This document shows positions 1-9,987 of a stretch of 64,000 bases of DNA, piece by piece (within the stretch, counting starts at the first letter, position 1; the number at the start of each line of letters is the position of its first letter). Source of the stretch: Bacteroidaceae bacterium (GTDB lineage: Bacteria; Bacteroidota; Bacteroidia; Bacteroidales; Bacteroidaceae); contig JAFSNB010000015.1 of assembly GCA_017447625.1 (NCBI GenBank), positions 1 through 64,000 of the forward strand, in the 5' to 3' direction. The position numbers were made by a program, and so were the translations under genes. The notes under the pieces were generated by a model. It made no database searches. It saw only the letters and a list, made by a program, of their open reading frames with translations, and was not told the origin of the DNA.

Positions 1-3000
1 CTGGATGGTCAGTTGTTTGCCATCGTTAACGAGACAGACGCCAAGGCCATCTACAACAAGGACAACCAGAACTTGGCTTACGATTCTTATACTAACGCTG
101 TAGGTGGTGCTGCTTATTTGTTTAAGCTGCACAGTTTGGCAGACGCTGGCATTGAACAACTTGAAAACGCCTATGCCATTGAGTGCGTTAAAGCCGACGG
201 CTCAAGCCAAAGCGTTTATGGGCAAACCCCCATCTATCTGAACTCTGGTGCTGAGGGTGGCTTCGACGGTTGCTTCGTTCTTGGAAATGGCTCACAGTAT
301 GGCACCGACGTGTTGTATGGTGGTGCTTGGGAAATCGAGTACGACACCACCAATGGCTTTGCTCTGAAGAACGTGGCTCGTGGCGGTTATTTCGCTGGTG
401 TGAATCCCGCTCCTACTGGCGAAGATCCCATTTACTGGACATTCTGCACTCTGAAGGCTGGTGAAGAGATTCCCGATCCTGTGATTGACGAGCCAGAAGC
501 TCCTCTTGCACAAGGCGAACTTATCCCAGACTTCTTCAGCATTTGCGATGAGGGAGGTATTCCTTATGGCTATGAAGTGAAGTTCGGTTCTGAGAACCGT
601 GCTTACCCCTCTACCTTTACCGGTGGTGCACGTATTTTCAACTTCGGTGAAAATGGTGACTTTACCAAAGCCATTTATTTCCGCGAGGGCTATGTACGTT
701 ATGGTAATGTAAAGGCTCTTGCTCTTGAGGCTGATAAGGAATACACTGTTTGCTTCAACTCTGCTATGTGGAAAGCTAGTGGAGCTACGCTGGTGTTCTC
801 TATCTTCAAGGAGGGTGATCTTGAAAATGCAGTTCTCACTCAGACCATCGACAACACCCCCGATGTCAATGGCAGTAAAGATGCTGTAACCGGTTCTACA
901 AGATCTGAAATCAAGTTCACACCTGAGGAAGACGGCAATTATATTCTGGAGTGGAATGCTGACGGTTGGAAAGAAGTTCTTCTTGCCAATGTCGCTGTGA
1001 AGGTTGCTGAAGCCGGAGAACCCGAACCTCAGCCCGAGACCGCTTTTGCTGATGGCAAGTACTACTTTAAGAACGTAGGTGCTGGCTTGTATTGGGGAGC
1101 TGGAAACTCTTGGGGAACACAGGCTTCCCTGTTAAAGAACCCCGACTACCTCACCCTCGTGAGCAATGAGGACGGAACTTACAAGCTTGAGTCTCAGGTG
1201 AGCAACGGTGGTACAGCGTACTACTTCAATGGCTCGTATATGGACAATGGTTCTCCTGTAAGCCTCACTATCACTAAACTTGAAAATGGCTTCTATACCA
1301 TTGCCAATGGCGAAACATTCTATGGCTCAGATGGTTCAACGATTCTTGCTGCTTTAGAATCCGGTGCAGAGGCTAATGCACAGTGGGAAATCATTACCGA
1401 GGCTGACATGCTGGCTTCACTGGCCAATGCAACCAAGGACGCTCCCGTTGACGCTACATTCCTTATTGCCGACCACACATTCGGTCGCAACAACCGCAAT
1501 GTTTCCGCGTGGACGAACGAGGGCAGTGCTGCTCTGACTGGTGGTAATAGCAACAAGCACGATGCAGAGAAGTATCATGGCGAATTCAACGTTTACCAGA
1601 AGTTGGCAAACGCCCCCGCAGGTATCTATAAGCTCACTGCTCAGGGCTTCTACCGTCAGGATGGTACTGACGAAGAGAATCTGCCCGTATTCTATGCAAA
1701 CGACGAGAAGGTGACCTTCCCCGTGAAGACTGGCTCAGAGAACTCTATGGCTGATGCTTGCACATCATTTGAGGCAGGTTTGTATGCAGCAGCTCCTATC
1801 TTTGTACAGGTTACAGAGGCTGGTGAACTGACTGTAGGTGCTAAGCTTGAGACAAATACCACATTGTGGGCCATCTGGGATAACTTCCAGCTGACTTACT
1901 ATGGCACAGAAGGCACCATCGACGAGGTGCGCTTTGCCAGCTACTATGACGAAGCTATTGCTAACATTAAGAGCGGAGAGACCTATCTCATCTACACCGA
2001 AGTTGATGGCACTAACTACTACCTCGATGCCACTGGTACACTGACAGATGCAGCTAATGCTGCCACATTCGAGATCACAAAGGCTACAGCAAACGGAACT
2101 GCATATCCGATTGGCTGGAACTTAGGTGTTAAATTCACGAATCCTGACACAGGTGGAAACACCACATTTACCAACGATGGCCATATCCATAATGGCAACA
2201 ACGACCGTAATGACTGGGAGCGTCAGGTATTCTTCATGAACGAGGATGGATTATTTGCCGTTCGCGCTACAAATGCTACGAATCTTGCTTGGGGTGCTAA
2301 CACCTATTGGGATGTATTCACCGAGGCAGAAATGCCCGAGGCTGGTTACTCTCTTGAGCCCTCATTCGTATGGCATATTGCAGGTCATGCTGATGCAAGT
2401 AGTCTGATTGCTTTGGCCGAGAAGCTTGAGGCTCAGATTGCTGCAACAGAAACATATGACGATCCCAATGAAATTGGTGCTTCAATAGCTGCTCAGATTG
2501 AGCCTATCAAGACTGCGTTCTACACAAGCAAGCAAGAGGTAGATGCTGCTATTGAAGATCTTGCAGAACTTGCAAAGCAGTTCTTCAATGGAATTGAGAT
2601 TAAGAAGGATATTGATGTTACCGATTGGTACATCGTCAATCCTGCTCCTATGAATAAGAATGGTTGGGAAGGTACTAATTTCGGCAGTTCTAGCGATGGC
2701 GTATGCGAGTACTGGAGCACTTCTCCTGCTGAATTCCACCAGACCATCACTCTTCCTGCTGGCGTTTATAAGCTGACAGCTATCGCTCTCACACGTACTG
2801 GTATGGACGGTAAGATTTACGCTGGCGAAAACAGCGTTGGCATCGCAACCGTAGCCAACAGTGTAGTTAACAGCCGTCCTCAGGCAGCCGCTTGGTTCGC
2901 TGAAGGTAATGGTGTCAACGAAGTAATCTTCCAGATGGCAGAGGCCGGCGAAATCACCATCGGTCTGATTGTTGATGAGACATCTGGTGACCACTGGACA

Positions 3001-5082
3001 GTTTGGAAGAACTTCAAACTTGAAATGATTACAGCTACTCCTGTTGATGTAACATACAATCTTGTTAACGGTGAGACAATTCTCGCTACAGAAGTTGTTA
3101 CTCAGCTCTCAGGTGACGAAGTGAAAGTGCCCGCTTCATTTGACAATTTGTTGCACGGCCTCTTCACCATGTCCACCGAGACCGAGACCATCGAAAAGGA
3201 AACAACTACAGTAAATGTCGTTGCAACTTGGAATGGCCCGTTCGATTTCTCAACTGACTTCGAAAACGCTAAGTGGTATAACATGAACATCCGTGGTGGA
3301 TGGCAGGTATCCAAGTGCGAGACTGAGCCTTACACCATGAAGCAGAATGCTACTAAGTACGAACTTGCTTCTCCCGAATTCCAGTGGGCATTCTTACCCG
3401 TTGCTAATGATCCTCTGAAGGTTGTCATAGTGAACAAGGCTGCTGAAGGCCAGAGCTTGACTCCTGCTGACGTAGCTGAAGGTGAAGGTACCCGTCACGC
3501 TGTTGTTCTTCGCGAGGGTGAATACGCTTGGGATATCTTTGCAAATGCTGACGGCTTCGTACTCCGCGAGGTTGGTACAGAGAACGGTTGGGTGAACCAG
3601 GCTGGCGGCGGCTCCGCAACCAGTCCTCTCGCATTCTGGGATAACGCAGCTGGTAAGACTGACGGCGGTTCTACTTTCCGCGTAAGCGAAGTTCCTGAAC
3701 TCGAAAGTACAGCTTACACTGGTATCATCATGCAGTCTCAGTCTCACCCGAAGGCTGGTCCGATGGGCGACAGCACAAGCGATCAGACTGTCACCATCAC
3801 TGAGGCAGGCGAGGGTCTTGTAAATATCACCTTCTCCGGCTTCGCATTGCCAATGGCTGCTCTTGGCTCATTCGATGAGTTCACCGTTGAGAACGTAGCT
3901 GTAACCGAGTATGAAGGTGTCACTGTTTATCTCGCTGAAGACTTCCAGGTTCCCACTTCTGGTGGTCAGATGCCCGTTCCTTACAACGGAACTCTTGTTG
4001 GAGCAAAGGAGACTGCTGAATCAACTCCCGTTATTAAGCTGATTCTCCAGAACGCTACCACAGACGTTTGCTACTTCGGTGCTAACGAAGAAGACATCAA
4101 CAGATTCAAGGCTCAGGAGCCGAAGGAGGCACTTAAGACCTATGATTTGACTGCTAACGATGTCGAAGTTTCAGACTGGAGTACTATCACTATTGCTGAT
4201 GCAACCATTATTTCCGAAGCTGCCACATTACTTGGTGCACAACCTTCTGAGTTAATTTATCAACTTGTTGATACAACAGGTGTGCGCAAAGATTACAATG
4301 GTAATGAGGGTGAGGTTCTATTCTGGGTAGATTACAATGGTAATAAGTCCAATTGGGGAGTTAATAATAAGTATTATATCTCTTACGATGCTGAGACTCC
4401 AGCTATAACTGTTACCCAGTTTGGTGCAGAATACAGCAAGACTCTTAATGCAGTTGTTCGTCTTGAAAACGCTGATGGAGACTTTGTAGAGTTCAAGATT
4501 AACGTAACGATGGAGGATGTTCCTGTAATCAATCCTGAGATTGTCAAGACCATCGAAATTGAAGGCTTTGATCTCGCAGAAACAGCTTACAACGCAGACG
4601 AGAATCATCTTCCCACCTTCGACGTTGCAGAAGTGTGCACAGCTCTTGGAATTGATAACATCTCTAATGCTGAGACCTACATCGTGAACGTAACTACAGG
4701 TGAGTTTGTAAAGAACACCACTGACGGTTGGCGTAATGCTGATGGTGACGCTACAGCTTGGGGACAGGCGACCAATGGTTACTGCTTGAAGTTGAGCGAT
4801 CCTGCAAGCGGTCAGTTCGACTACAGCGGTGCTCATGATGCAAACTTCGCTGCTGGTGATACATACCTTGCACAGTGGGCTATTGTAGCTGGTGAAAAGG
4901 CTGTATTACTGAAGGTTACCATCAATTTCCTGAGTCAGGATGACTACAACAAGGCTACTGGCATCAACGGTATTGCTGCTGACGTCGAGAATGGTAAGGT
5001 CTTCAACATCGCAGGTCAGAAGACTGGCCGCGTACAGAAGGGCGTGAACATCATCGGTGGCAAGAAGGTTTACGTGAAGTAA
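1..5082 (+). CDS. Giant multidomain secreted/surface protein, 5'-truncated by window
   Basis: The reading frame is open from the first base, so the start and any signal peptide lie outside the window; 1693 residues are visible. It is a beta-rich, Asn/Gly/Thr-rich protein. Jelly-roll-like modules with the pattern AGxYKLTA...YAxxE...WDNF recur near residues 525-640 and 875-1010, resembling carbohydrate-binding modules. A short helical stretch (about 800-867) resembles FIVAR-type spacers. A calycin-like barrel region (about 1240-1365) and a DUF4859-like region (about 1380-1505) are tentative. The C-terminus has GINGI, VFNIAGQK, KGVNIIGGKKVYVK, the tail seen on many Prevotella secreted proteins and similar to type IX sorting domains. 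The minus-strand protein at 40860-44981 has the same tail and similar modules. Probably cell-surface glycan binding or adhesion; no catalytic motif was recognised. Confidence 0.8.
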   Translation: MDGQLFAIVNETDAKAIYNKDNQNLAYDSYTNAVGGAAYLFKLHSLADAGIEQLENAYAIECVKADGSSQSVYGQTPIYLNSGAEGGFDGCFVLGNGSQYGTDVLYGGAWEIEYDTTNGFALKNVARGGYFAGVNPAPTGEDPIYWTFCTLKAGEEIPDPVIDEPEAPLAQGELIPDFFSICDEGGIPYGYEVKFGSENRAYPSTFTGGARIFNFGENGDFTKAIYFREGYVRYGNVKALALEADKEYTVCFNSAMWKASGATLVFSIFKEGDLENAVLTQTIDNTPDVNGSKDAVTGSTRSEIKFTPEEDGNYILEWNADGWKEVLLANVAVKVAEAGEPEPQPETAFADGKYYFKNVGAGLYWGAGNSWGTQASLLKNPDYLTLVSNEDGTYKLESQVSNGGTAYYFNGSYMDNGSPVSLTITKLENGFYTIANGETFYGSDGSTILAALESGAEANAQWEIITEADMLASLANATKDAPVDATFLIADHTFGRNNRNVSAWTNEGSAALTGGNSNKHDAEKYHGEFNVYQKLANAPAGIYKLTAQGFYRQDGTDEENLPVFYANDEKVTFPVKTGSENSMADACTSFEAGLYAAAPIFVQVTEAGELTVGAKLETNTTLWAIWDNFQLTYYGTEGTIDEVRFASYYDEAIANIKSGETYLIYTEVDGTNYYLDATGTLTDAANAATFEITKATANGTAYPIGWNLGVKFTNPDTGGNTTFTNDGHIHNGNNDRNDWERQVFFMNEDGLFAVRATNATNLAWGANTYWDVFTEAEMPEAGYSLEPSFVWHIAGHADASSLIALAEKLEAQIAATETYDDPNEIGASIAAQIEPIKTAFYTSKQEVDAAIEDLAELAKQFFNGIEIKKDIDVTDWYIVNPAPMNKNGWEGTNFGSSSDGVCEYWSTSPAEFHQTITLPAGVYKLTAIALTRTGMDGKIYAGENSVGIATVANSVVNSRPQAAAWFAEGNGVNEVIFQMAEAGEITIGLIVDETSGDHWTVWKNFKLEMITATPVDVTYNLVNGETILATEVVTQLSGDEVKVPASFDNLLHGLFTMSTETETIEKETTTVNVVATWNGPFDFSTDFENAKWYNMNIRGGWQVSKCETEPYTMKQNATKYELASPEFQWAFLPVANDPLKVVIVNKAAEGQSLTPADVAEGEGTRHAVVLREGEYAWDIFANADGFVLREVGTENGWVNQAGGGSATSPLAFWDNAAGKTDGGSTFRVSEVPELESTAYTGIIMQSQSHPKAGPMGDSTSDQTVTITEAGEGLVNITFSGFALPMAALGSFDEFTVENVAVTEYEGVTVYLAEDFQVPTSGGQMPVPYNGTLVGAKETAESTPVIKLILQNATTDVCYFGANEEDINRFKAQEPKEALKTYDLTANDVEVSDWSTITIADATIISEAATLLGAQPSELIYQLVDTTGVRKDYNGNEGEVLFWVDYNGNKSNWGVNNKYYISYDAETPAITVTQFGAEYSKTLNAVVRLENADGDFVEFKINVTMEDVPVINPEIVKTIEIEGFDLAETAYNADENHLPTFDVAEVCTALGIDNISNAETYIVNVTTGEFVKNTTDGWRNADGDATAWGQATNGYCLKLSDPASGQFDYSGAHDANFAAGDTYLAQWAIVAGEKAVLLKVTINFLSQDDYNKATGINGIAADVENGKVFNIAGQKTGRVQKGVNIIGGKKVYVK

Positions 5083-5164
5083 GCTAAGACTTGAATGTCG
5101 CGGCAAAGCCACGACACACAATATGGAAGAGAGGCGGCCAATTGGTCGCCTCTCTGTTTAATAA

Positions 5165-5292
5165 GCCCTCCCCTGCCCCTCTCTGGGGAAAAGACCCCTC
5201 TACATCTCCCCGTAAGGGGAGACTTGATAGTTGGCAATCATCGCGCCGTCTATGCCCCTCCCTCACGGGAGGGGTTATAGGGTGGGTCTTCT
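5165..5292. repeat. Two GC-rich palindromic repeat elements, convergent spacer
   Basis: Palindrome TCTCCCC-GTAA-GGGGAGA lies at 5205-5222. A second, CCCCTCCC-TCAC-GGGAGGGG, lies at 5255-5274 and is followed by a G-rich tail. The stop codon of tadA (5275-5277) directly abuts the second palindrome. Both belong to the dispersed family also found near 9.8, 28.9, 29.0, 38.7, 39.5 and 40.8 kb. Confidence 0.75.
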
Positions 5293-5769
5293 CTCTTTAA
5301 AAAAATCACGCATCAGGGCGGCGCACTCTTCCGCGAGGATACCAGATACGACTTGGGTGCGGGGGTGGAGGATTGGTGAAGACGAAAGAGGTTGGGCAGA
5401 GAGTGTGAGACGAGTATATCCGCGCTTGGGGTCGTCAGCTCCATACACGATACGGCCTATCTGCGCCCAACCGAGGGCTCCGGCACACATTGGGCAAGGT
5501 TCCACTGTGACGTAAAGAGTGCAGTCGGGCAGATACTTGCCACCAAGAGCAGAGGCGGCGGCGGTGATTGCCTGAATCTCTGCGTGGGCCGTGACATCAA
5601 TCAGACGTTCCGTCAGGTTGTGGGTGCGTGCCAGCACGCGTCCCTTGCAGACTATGACAGCTCCCACCGGCACTTCGCCATCGGCAGCTGCCGCACGGGC
5701 CTCCTGAAGGGCCATTCGCATGAACATCTCGTCCAGCTCTGCTTGCGTTTTTGTTGCTTGTAAGTCCAT
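5275..5769 (-). CDS. tadA: tRNA-specific adenosine deaminase
   Basis: Deaminates A34 to inosine in tRNA-Arg(ACG). The 164-residue protein has the cytidine/deoxycytidylate deaminase zinc site: H62-A-E64 in TAHAEIQAI and C92/C95 in PCPMC; Asn51 sits in the expected substrate-binding position. Length fits the family. An open frame continues upstream to 5823, but the start at 5769 (MDLQ) matches the usual length. The last residues run right up to a GC-rich palindromic repeat. Convergent with the giant surface-protein gene and divergent from parA. Confidence 0.9.
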   Translation of the reverse strand: MDLQATKTQAELDEMFMRMALQEARAAAADGEVPVGAVIVCKGRVLARTHNLTERLIDVTAHAEIQAITAAASALGGKYLPDCTLYVTVEPCPMCAGALGWAQIGRIVYGADDPKRGYTRLTLSAQPLSSSPILHPRTQVVSGILAEECAALMRDFFKERRPTL

Positions 5770-5862
5770 GTTGTTTCTGATTTGTGCGGGCGAAGATAGC
5801 AAGAAATCACGTAAAATAAGCATAAAAAGGCTTAAATATGCCGTTATCTCATCAAAAAAGCG

Positions 5863-5870
5863 TACATTTG
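5863..5870 (+). promoter_or_regulatory. -7 element of parA promoter
   Basis: TACATTTG matches the Bacteroidetes -7 consensus TAnnTTTG. The -33 element is weak (TATG at 5837-5840). It lies 22 bases before the parA ATG and inside the longer open frame that begins at 5838, so it argues for the start at 5892. Confidence 0.6.
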
Positions 5871-5891
5871 CACCTTCTTATACGAAAACAC

Positions 5892-6659
5892 ATGGGAAAA
5901 ATCATTGCTTTAGCCAACCAAAAGGGGGGCGTGGGCAAGACCACGACCTCTATGAACCTCGCTGCCAGCCTGGCCACTCTGGAACGACGCGTACTGCTGA
6001 TTGATGCCGATCCGCAGGCAAATGCCTCCAGCGGCCTTGGCGTTGATATCCGCGAGGTGGAGACTTCAATCTATGACTGTCTCACCACTGGGGTTGACGC
6101 ACGCGAGACAATATATGAGACAGACATCAAGGGACTGGACATTATCCCCTCGCACATAAACCTGGTGGGAGCGGAGATTGAGATGCTGAACATGGAACAG
6201 CGCGAACGCGTCATGAGCCGTGTGCTGCAGCCCGTGCTTCAGGACTATGACTACATACTGATAGACTGTTCTCCGTCTCTGGGTCTTATCACAGTGAACG
6301 CCCTCACTGCCGCCAACTCAGTAATTATCCCTGTCCAATGCGAATACTTTGCTTTGGAGGGTATCTCAAAACTGCTCAATACGATAAAGATTATCAAGAG
6401 CAAACTGAACCCGAAGCTGGAGATTGAGGGTTTCCTGCTGACTATGTACGACTCGCGCCTTCGTCTGGCCAACCAGATAAAGGACGAGGTGCGAAGGCAT
6501 TTCCAGGAGCTGGTGTTCAACACCATCATCAACCGCAACGTAAAACTCTCAGAAGCTCCTTCACACGGTCTGCCCGCCATCCTCTACGACGCCGACTCTG
6601 CCGGCGCAAAGAACCATCTGGCCCTGGCCGAGGAGATTATTTCCAGGGAGAAAAGTTAA
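5892..6659 (+). CDS. parA: Chromosome partitioning ATPase ParA (Soj)
   Basis: A 255-residue deviant-Walker ATPase. The P-loop KGGVGKTT is at residues 11-18 with the signature first lysine, followed by DADPQANAS and the DCSPSLG Walker B-like segment. It binds DNA non-specifically as an ATP dimer and, with ParB, segregates origins. The gene pairs with parB 82 bases downstream across a spacer of short TTAA-containing repeats. The start was chosen because the promoter -7 box lies upstream of it and the N-terminus then begins [12 protein letters not shown] as in homologues. Confidence 0.95.
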   Translation: MGKIIALANQKGGVGKTTTSMNLAASLATLERRVLLIDADPQANASSGLGVDIREVETSIYDCLTTGVDARETIYETDIKGLDIIPSHINLVGAEIEMLNMEQRERVMSRVLQPVLQDYDYILIDCSPSLGLITVNALTAANSVIIPVQCEYFALEGISKLLNTIKIIKSKLNPKLEIEGFLLTMYDSRLRLANQIKDEVRRHFQELVFNTIINRNVKLSEAPSHGLPAILYDADSAGAKNHLALAEEIISREKS

Positions 6660-6741
6660 AAGGTTAAAGGGTTAAAAAGTTAAAAGGTTAAGGCGGCCAC
6701 CAAATCTTAAATCATAAATCGTCAAATCGTTAAATAAATAC

Positions 6742-7635
6742 ATGGCAGTACACAAGAAATATCAGACTCTGGGACGCGGACTCGACGCGCTGCTCTCTAC
6801 CGACGAGGTGGAGACTGGCGGCAGTTCGAGCATCAACGAGATAGAGCTCTCGCTCATCCATGCGAACCCCAACCAGCCCCGACGCGAATTTGACGAATCC
6901 GCGTTGAAGGAGCTGGCCGACTCCATCCGCGAGATAGGTATAATCCAACCCATCACGCTGCGTAAGTTGGACGACGGTACCTACGAGATTATCGCAGGCG
7001 AACGGCGTTGGCGCGCATCAAACATTGCGGGGCTGACAACTATACCGGCTTACATACGCACCGCCGACGACGAGAATGTCATGGAAATGGCTCTCATCGA
7101 GAATATCCAGCGCGAAGACCTCAACGCTCTGGAGATTGCGTTGGCCTATCAGCATCTGCTGGAAGAATACTCCATGACGCAAGAGCGTCTGTCGGAGCGA
7201 GTTGGTAAGAAGCGTGCCACCATCACCAACTATCTGCGACTGCTGAAACTGCCCGCCACTATCCAGATGGCACTGCAGAACCGCACCCTCGACATGGGAC
7301 ACGCCCGTGCTCTGCTCGCATTGGATAACCCGACACTGCAGCTCAAGGTGTTCAATGAGATTACCCGCCAGCACCTGAGTGTACGCAAGGTGGAAGAGAT
7401 GGTGAAGAGGCTCACGGAGGGCGAGACCATAACCACCGCCGGCAAGAAACTGCGCCCGCGCCGCGCCGGCCTGAGCGAAGAGTTCACTATGCTGCGCGAC
7501 AGTCTGAGCCGCTTCTTCAACACTCGCGTTCAGGTGACCTGTTCTGATAAGGGCAAGGGCAAGATCAGCATCCCCTTCGCAAACGAGGAGGAGTTGGAGC
7601 ACATCGTGGCTATGCTGGACACATTAAGGAAATAA
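6742..7635 (+). CDS. parB: Chromosome partitioning protein ParB
   Basis: A 297-residue ParB/Spo0J family protein. The N-terminal peptide with GRGLDALL is the ParA-contact type region; the ParB CTPase/clamp domain follows with GERRWRA at residues 86-92 and the ENIQREDL segment; a helix-turn-helix lies around residues 140-165 and a dimerisation domain at the C-terminus. It acts on parS DNA together with ParA. No full parS palindrome was recognised in the window. Confidence 0.95.
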   Translation: MAVHKKYQTLGRGLDALLSTDEVETGGSSSINEIELSLIHANPNQPRREFDESALKELADSIREIGIIQPITLRKLDDGTYEIIAGERRWRASNIAGLTTIPAYIRTADDENVMEMALIENIQREDLNALEIALAYQHLLEEYSMTQERLSERVGKKRATITNYLRLLKLPATIQMALQNRTLDMGHARALLALDNPTLQLKVFNEITRQHLSVRKVEEMVKRLTEGETITTAGKKLRPRRAGLSEEFTMLRDSLSRFFNTRVQVTCSDKGKGKISIPFANEEELEHIVAMLDTLRK

Positions 7636-7648
7636 AGAGATAAGTGAG

Positions 7649-8485
7649 ATGCTGCTGTCATATATATATAATAAGGTACACGCGCGAGCTTTCAGCCTAT
7701 TACTGATGCTCGCAACTGCACTTAGCGCAGCAGCACAGCAAGGGAGGCTCAAAGAGCCGTTGAAACCTGTGACTGACATCACAGGAACCGTGGCTTTGAC
7801 AAAGGCTGACACGCTCAGGACTGCGGTGGCGGATTCTATTGTGGCAAAAGCAGATACGATAGCAGCCGCAGTGCCTATGCCGACTGTAATTGGGCTGAAA
7901 GGAGACTCTCTGATTCTGGTTGCAGCCGACACTCTTTTGCAAGAGGTGCTCACACCGCCAAAGCGCTTCACACCAAATCCGATCCGGGCCTTATGGCTTA
8001 GCCTTATCCTCCCTGGAGCCGGACAGATATACAACCGGAAGTTCTGGAAACTGCCAATCTTCTACGGAGGCTTTCTGGGTTGCGCCTACGCCCTGCAATG
8101 GAACAACCAGATGCTACGCGACTACTCGCAGGCGTATCTTGACATAATGGATAGCGATCCAAACACGAAGAGCTATGAGAAGATGTTGCCGATAGGCTAT
8201 AGCATAAGCGGCCGCGAGCAGCAGTTCCAGAATATATTCAAGAACAAGAAGAACTTCTATCGCAGATACCGCGACATGAGTATCTTTGCCTTCGCTGCTG
8301 TATATGCGTTGGCTGTAATCGATGCCTACGTGGATGCCGAGCTATCCACATTCGACATAACGCCTGACCTGTCGCTTCGCGTCACACCAGCCGTAATAAG
8401 CACAGACAAAGGGCAAAGACATCTCACCCAGGGCTTCCGTTGCACTGATAACGGTCTGGGGCTGGCCTGTCGCCTTGAATTCTGA
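7649..8485 (+). CDS. DUF5683 domain protein, exported/membrane-associated
   Basis: The 278-residue protein has a signal-like N-terminus ending in AAAQ, a variable Thr/Ala-rich stretch to about residue 105, and then the conserved DUF5683 region beginning NPIRALWLSLILPGAGQIYN. That region has hydrophobic helices near residues 112-150 and again near 210-230. The function of the family is unknown. In Bacteroidetes it is often found between parB and the lytic transglycosylase/relA genes, as here, with 13 bases to parB and 15 to the next gene, suggesting one transcript. Confidence 0.8.
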   Translation: MLLSYIYNKVHARAFSLLLMLATALSAAAQQGRLKEPLKPVTDITGTVALTKADTLRTAVADSIVAKADTIAAAVPMPTVIGLKGDSLILVAADTLLQEVLTPPKRFTPNPIRALWLSLILPGAGQIYNRKFWKLPIFYGGFLGCAYALQWNNQMLRDYSQAYLDIMDSDPNTKSYEKMLPIGYSISGREQQFQNIFKNKKNFYRRYRDMSIFAFAAVYALAVIDAYVDAELSTFDITPDLSLRVTPAVISTDKGQRHLTQGFRCTDNGLGLACRLEF

Positions 8486-8500
8486 CAACATAAACAGACT

Positions 8501-9790
8501 ATGATAAAGAACAAGATATATACCACCGTCGCATGCCTCGCGCTCGCTCTCCTGCCCTACCCCGTCAATGCCCAGATCTTTGACGAGGACGAGGAGACAA
8601 GCGTCACTCAGGATGAGGAAATAACAATGCCTCAGGGCATGGAATATGAGATGGACCAGTTGCTTCAGGAGTGGAACAACAAGAGCTATCTTATTCCCGA
8701 AGGCGACTGCACAGACAACGGTGAGAACCCTGAATTCCCGCGTGAGACTTACATCCAGCGTTTGCAGCGTCTGCCAAACGTGATGGAAATGCCCTATAAC
8801 GATGTCGTGCGAAAGTTCATAGACCGCTACACCGGTCGTCTGCGCCGCACAGTAAGTATAATCCTCGGAGCATCCAACTTCTATACGCCTATCTTCGAGG
8901 AGGCTCTTGAAGCCTATCAGGTGCCGCTCGAACTGAAATACCTGCCCGTAATCGAGTCCGCCCTCAACCCCAACGCCGTGAGCCGCGCCGGAGCTGTTGG
9001 TCTGTGGCAGTTTATGATAACTACTGGCAAGCAGTACGGGCTGGAGGTGACATCACTCATCGACGAGCGCCGCGACCCCATCAAGAGCAGCTATGCCGCA
9101 GCCCGCTATCTGAAAGACCTTTATGGTATCTTCGGCGACTGGACTCTGGTCATAGCAGCCTATAACTGCGGCCCGAACAACGTGCGTAAGGCTATAAGCC
9201 GCGCCGGAGAGGTGAAGGACTACTGGCAGATCTATCCCTACCTGCCCGCTGAAACTCGCGGTTACGTACCAGCTTTTATCGCCGCTAACTACGTGATGAA
9301 CTACTATTGCGAGCATAACATCTGCCCTGCCGGAACCGTTCTGCCCGCCAGTACAGACACCATAACCATCACACGTAACCTGCACCGCGACCAGATTATT
9401 GCAATGTGCAATGTCAGGGGTGAGGAAGTGGATGCGCTGAATCCTCAATATCGTACGGGGCTTATCCCAGGTGACAGCCACGACTGCACCCTACGCCTTA
9501 CCACACCCGCCATAGCAGCCTTCATTGCAGCCGGTGACTCCATATACCGTTTCCACGCAGACGAACTCCTCACCACGCGCCGTGAAGTAGAGATTGCCCA
9601 GGCACAGGTGAGCAGCAAGGGACGCCGTGGACGCAGCGGACGCAGCAGCAGTGGCCGCACAGTAACCGTACGCCGTGGCGACACTCTCGGAGCAATAGCC
9701 AAGCGCCACCACACTACGGTGTCTGCATTGCGCAAGAAGAACGGCATCCGTGGCAATAACATAAGAGCCGGGCAGAAGATCAGGCTTTAA
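8501..9790 (+). CDS. Membrane-bound lytic murein transglycosylase D-like, SLT + LysM
   Basis: A 429-residue secreted cell-wall enzyme that cleaves the MurNAc-GlcNAc bond to give 1,6-anhydro ends. It has a signal peptide (residues 1-25, cut after VNA), then an SLT goose-lysozyme-like domain at about 136-250 with the catalytic Glu152 in IESALNP, plus GLWQFM and AAYNCGPNNV motifs. A basic Arg/Gly/Ser linker follows, and a single LysM repeat (about 387-429, VRRGDTLGAIAKRH). This is the MltD arrangement with one LysM. Likely co-transcribed with the DUF5683 gene. Confidence 0.9.
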   Translation: MIKNKIYTTVACLALALLPYPVNAQIFDEDEETSVTQDEEITMPQGMEYEMDQLLQEWNNKSYLIPEGDCTDNGENPEFPRETYIQRLQRLPNVMEMPYNDVVRKFIDRYTGRLRRTVSIILGASNFYTPIFEEALEAYQVPLELKYLPVIESALNPNAVSRAGAVGLWQFMITTGKQYGLEVTSLIDERRDPIKSSYAAARYLKDLYGIFGDWTLVIAAYNCGPNNVRKAISRAGEVKDYWQIYPYLPAETRGYVPAFIAANYVMNYYCEHNICPAGTVLPASTDTITITRNLHRDQIIAMCNVRGEEVDALNPQYRTGLIPGDSHDCTLRLTTPAIAAFIAAGDSIYRFHADELLTTRREVEIAQAQVSSKGRRGRSGRSSSGRTVTVRRGDTLGAIAKRHHTTVSALRKKNGIRGNNIRAGQKIRL

Positions 9791-9799
9791 AGAGAGAAA

Positions 9800-9836
9800 G
9801 GCCCCCATGTCCCCCCGGTGGGGGGAGTAGGGAGAG
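9800..9836 (-). repeat. GC-rich palindromic repeat element
   Basis: CCCCCC-GGT-GGGGGG at 9811-9825, with the C-rich/G-rich flank read on the minus strand. It sits just after the transglycosylase stop codon. The remaining 150 bases to relA are strongly purine-rich (GAGA/AAAG) and hold no other feature that I can support. Confidence 0.65.
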
Positions 9837-9987
9837 AAAAGAGAAGAAGAGACGAATTGTTGAGCGAAAGCGAAAAAAAAAGAAAAGATAAATTCCAGAG
9901 AAAAGAGATTTTTCTGAGAATAGAGAGACTTCAGATAGAAAAGATTTTCGAGATACAAGAACATAACGAAAGGAAAGGAACAGAACG

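Noticed and set aside
2482-2994. 170-codon minus-strand frame inside the giant surface-protein gene
   Set aside because: Shadow of the plus-strand gene: no start context, promoter or recognisable domain.
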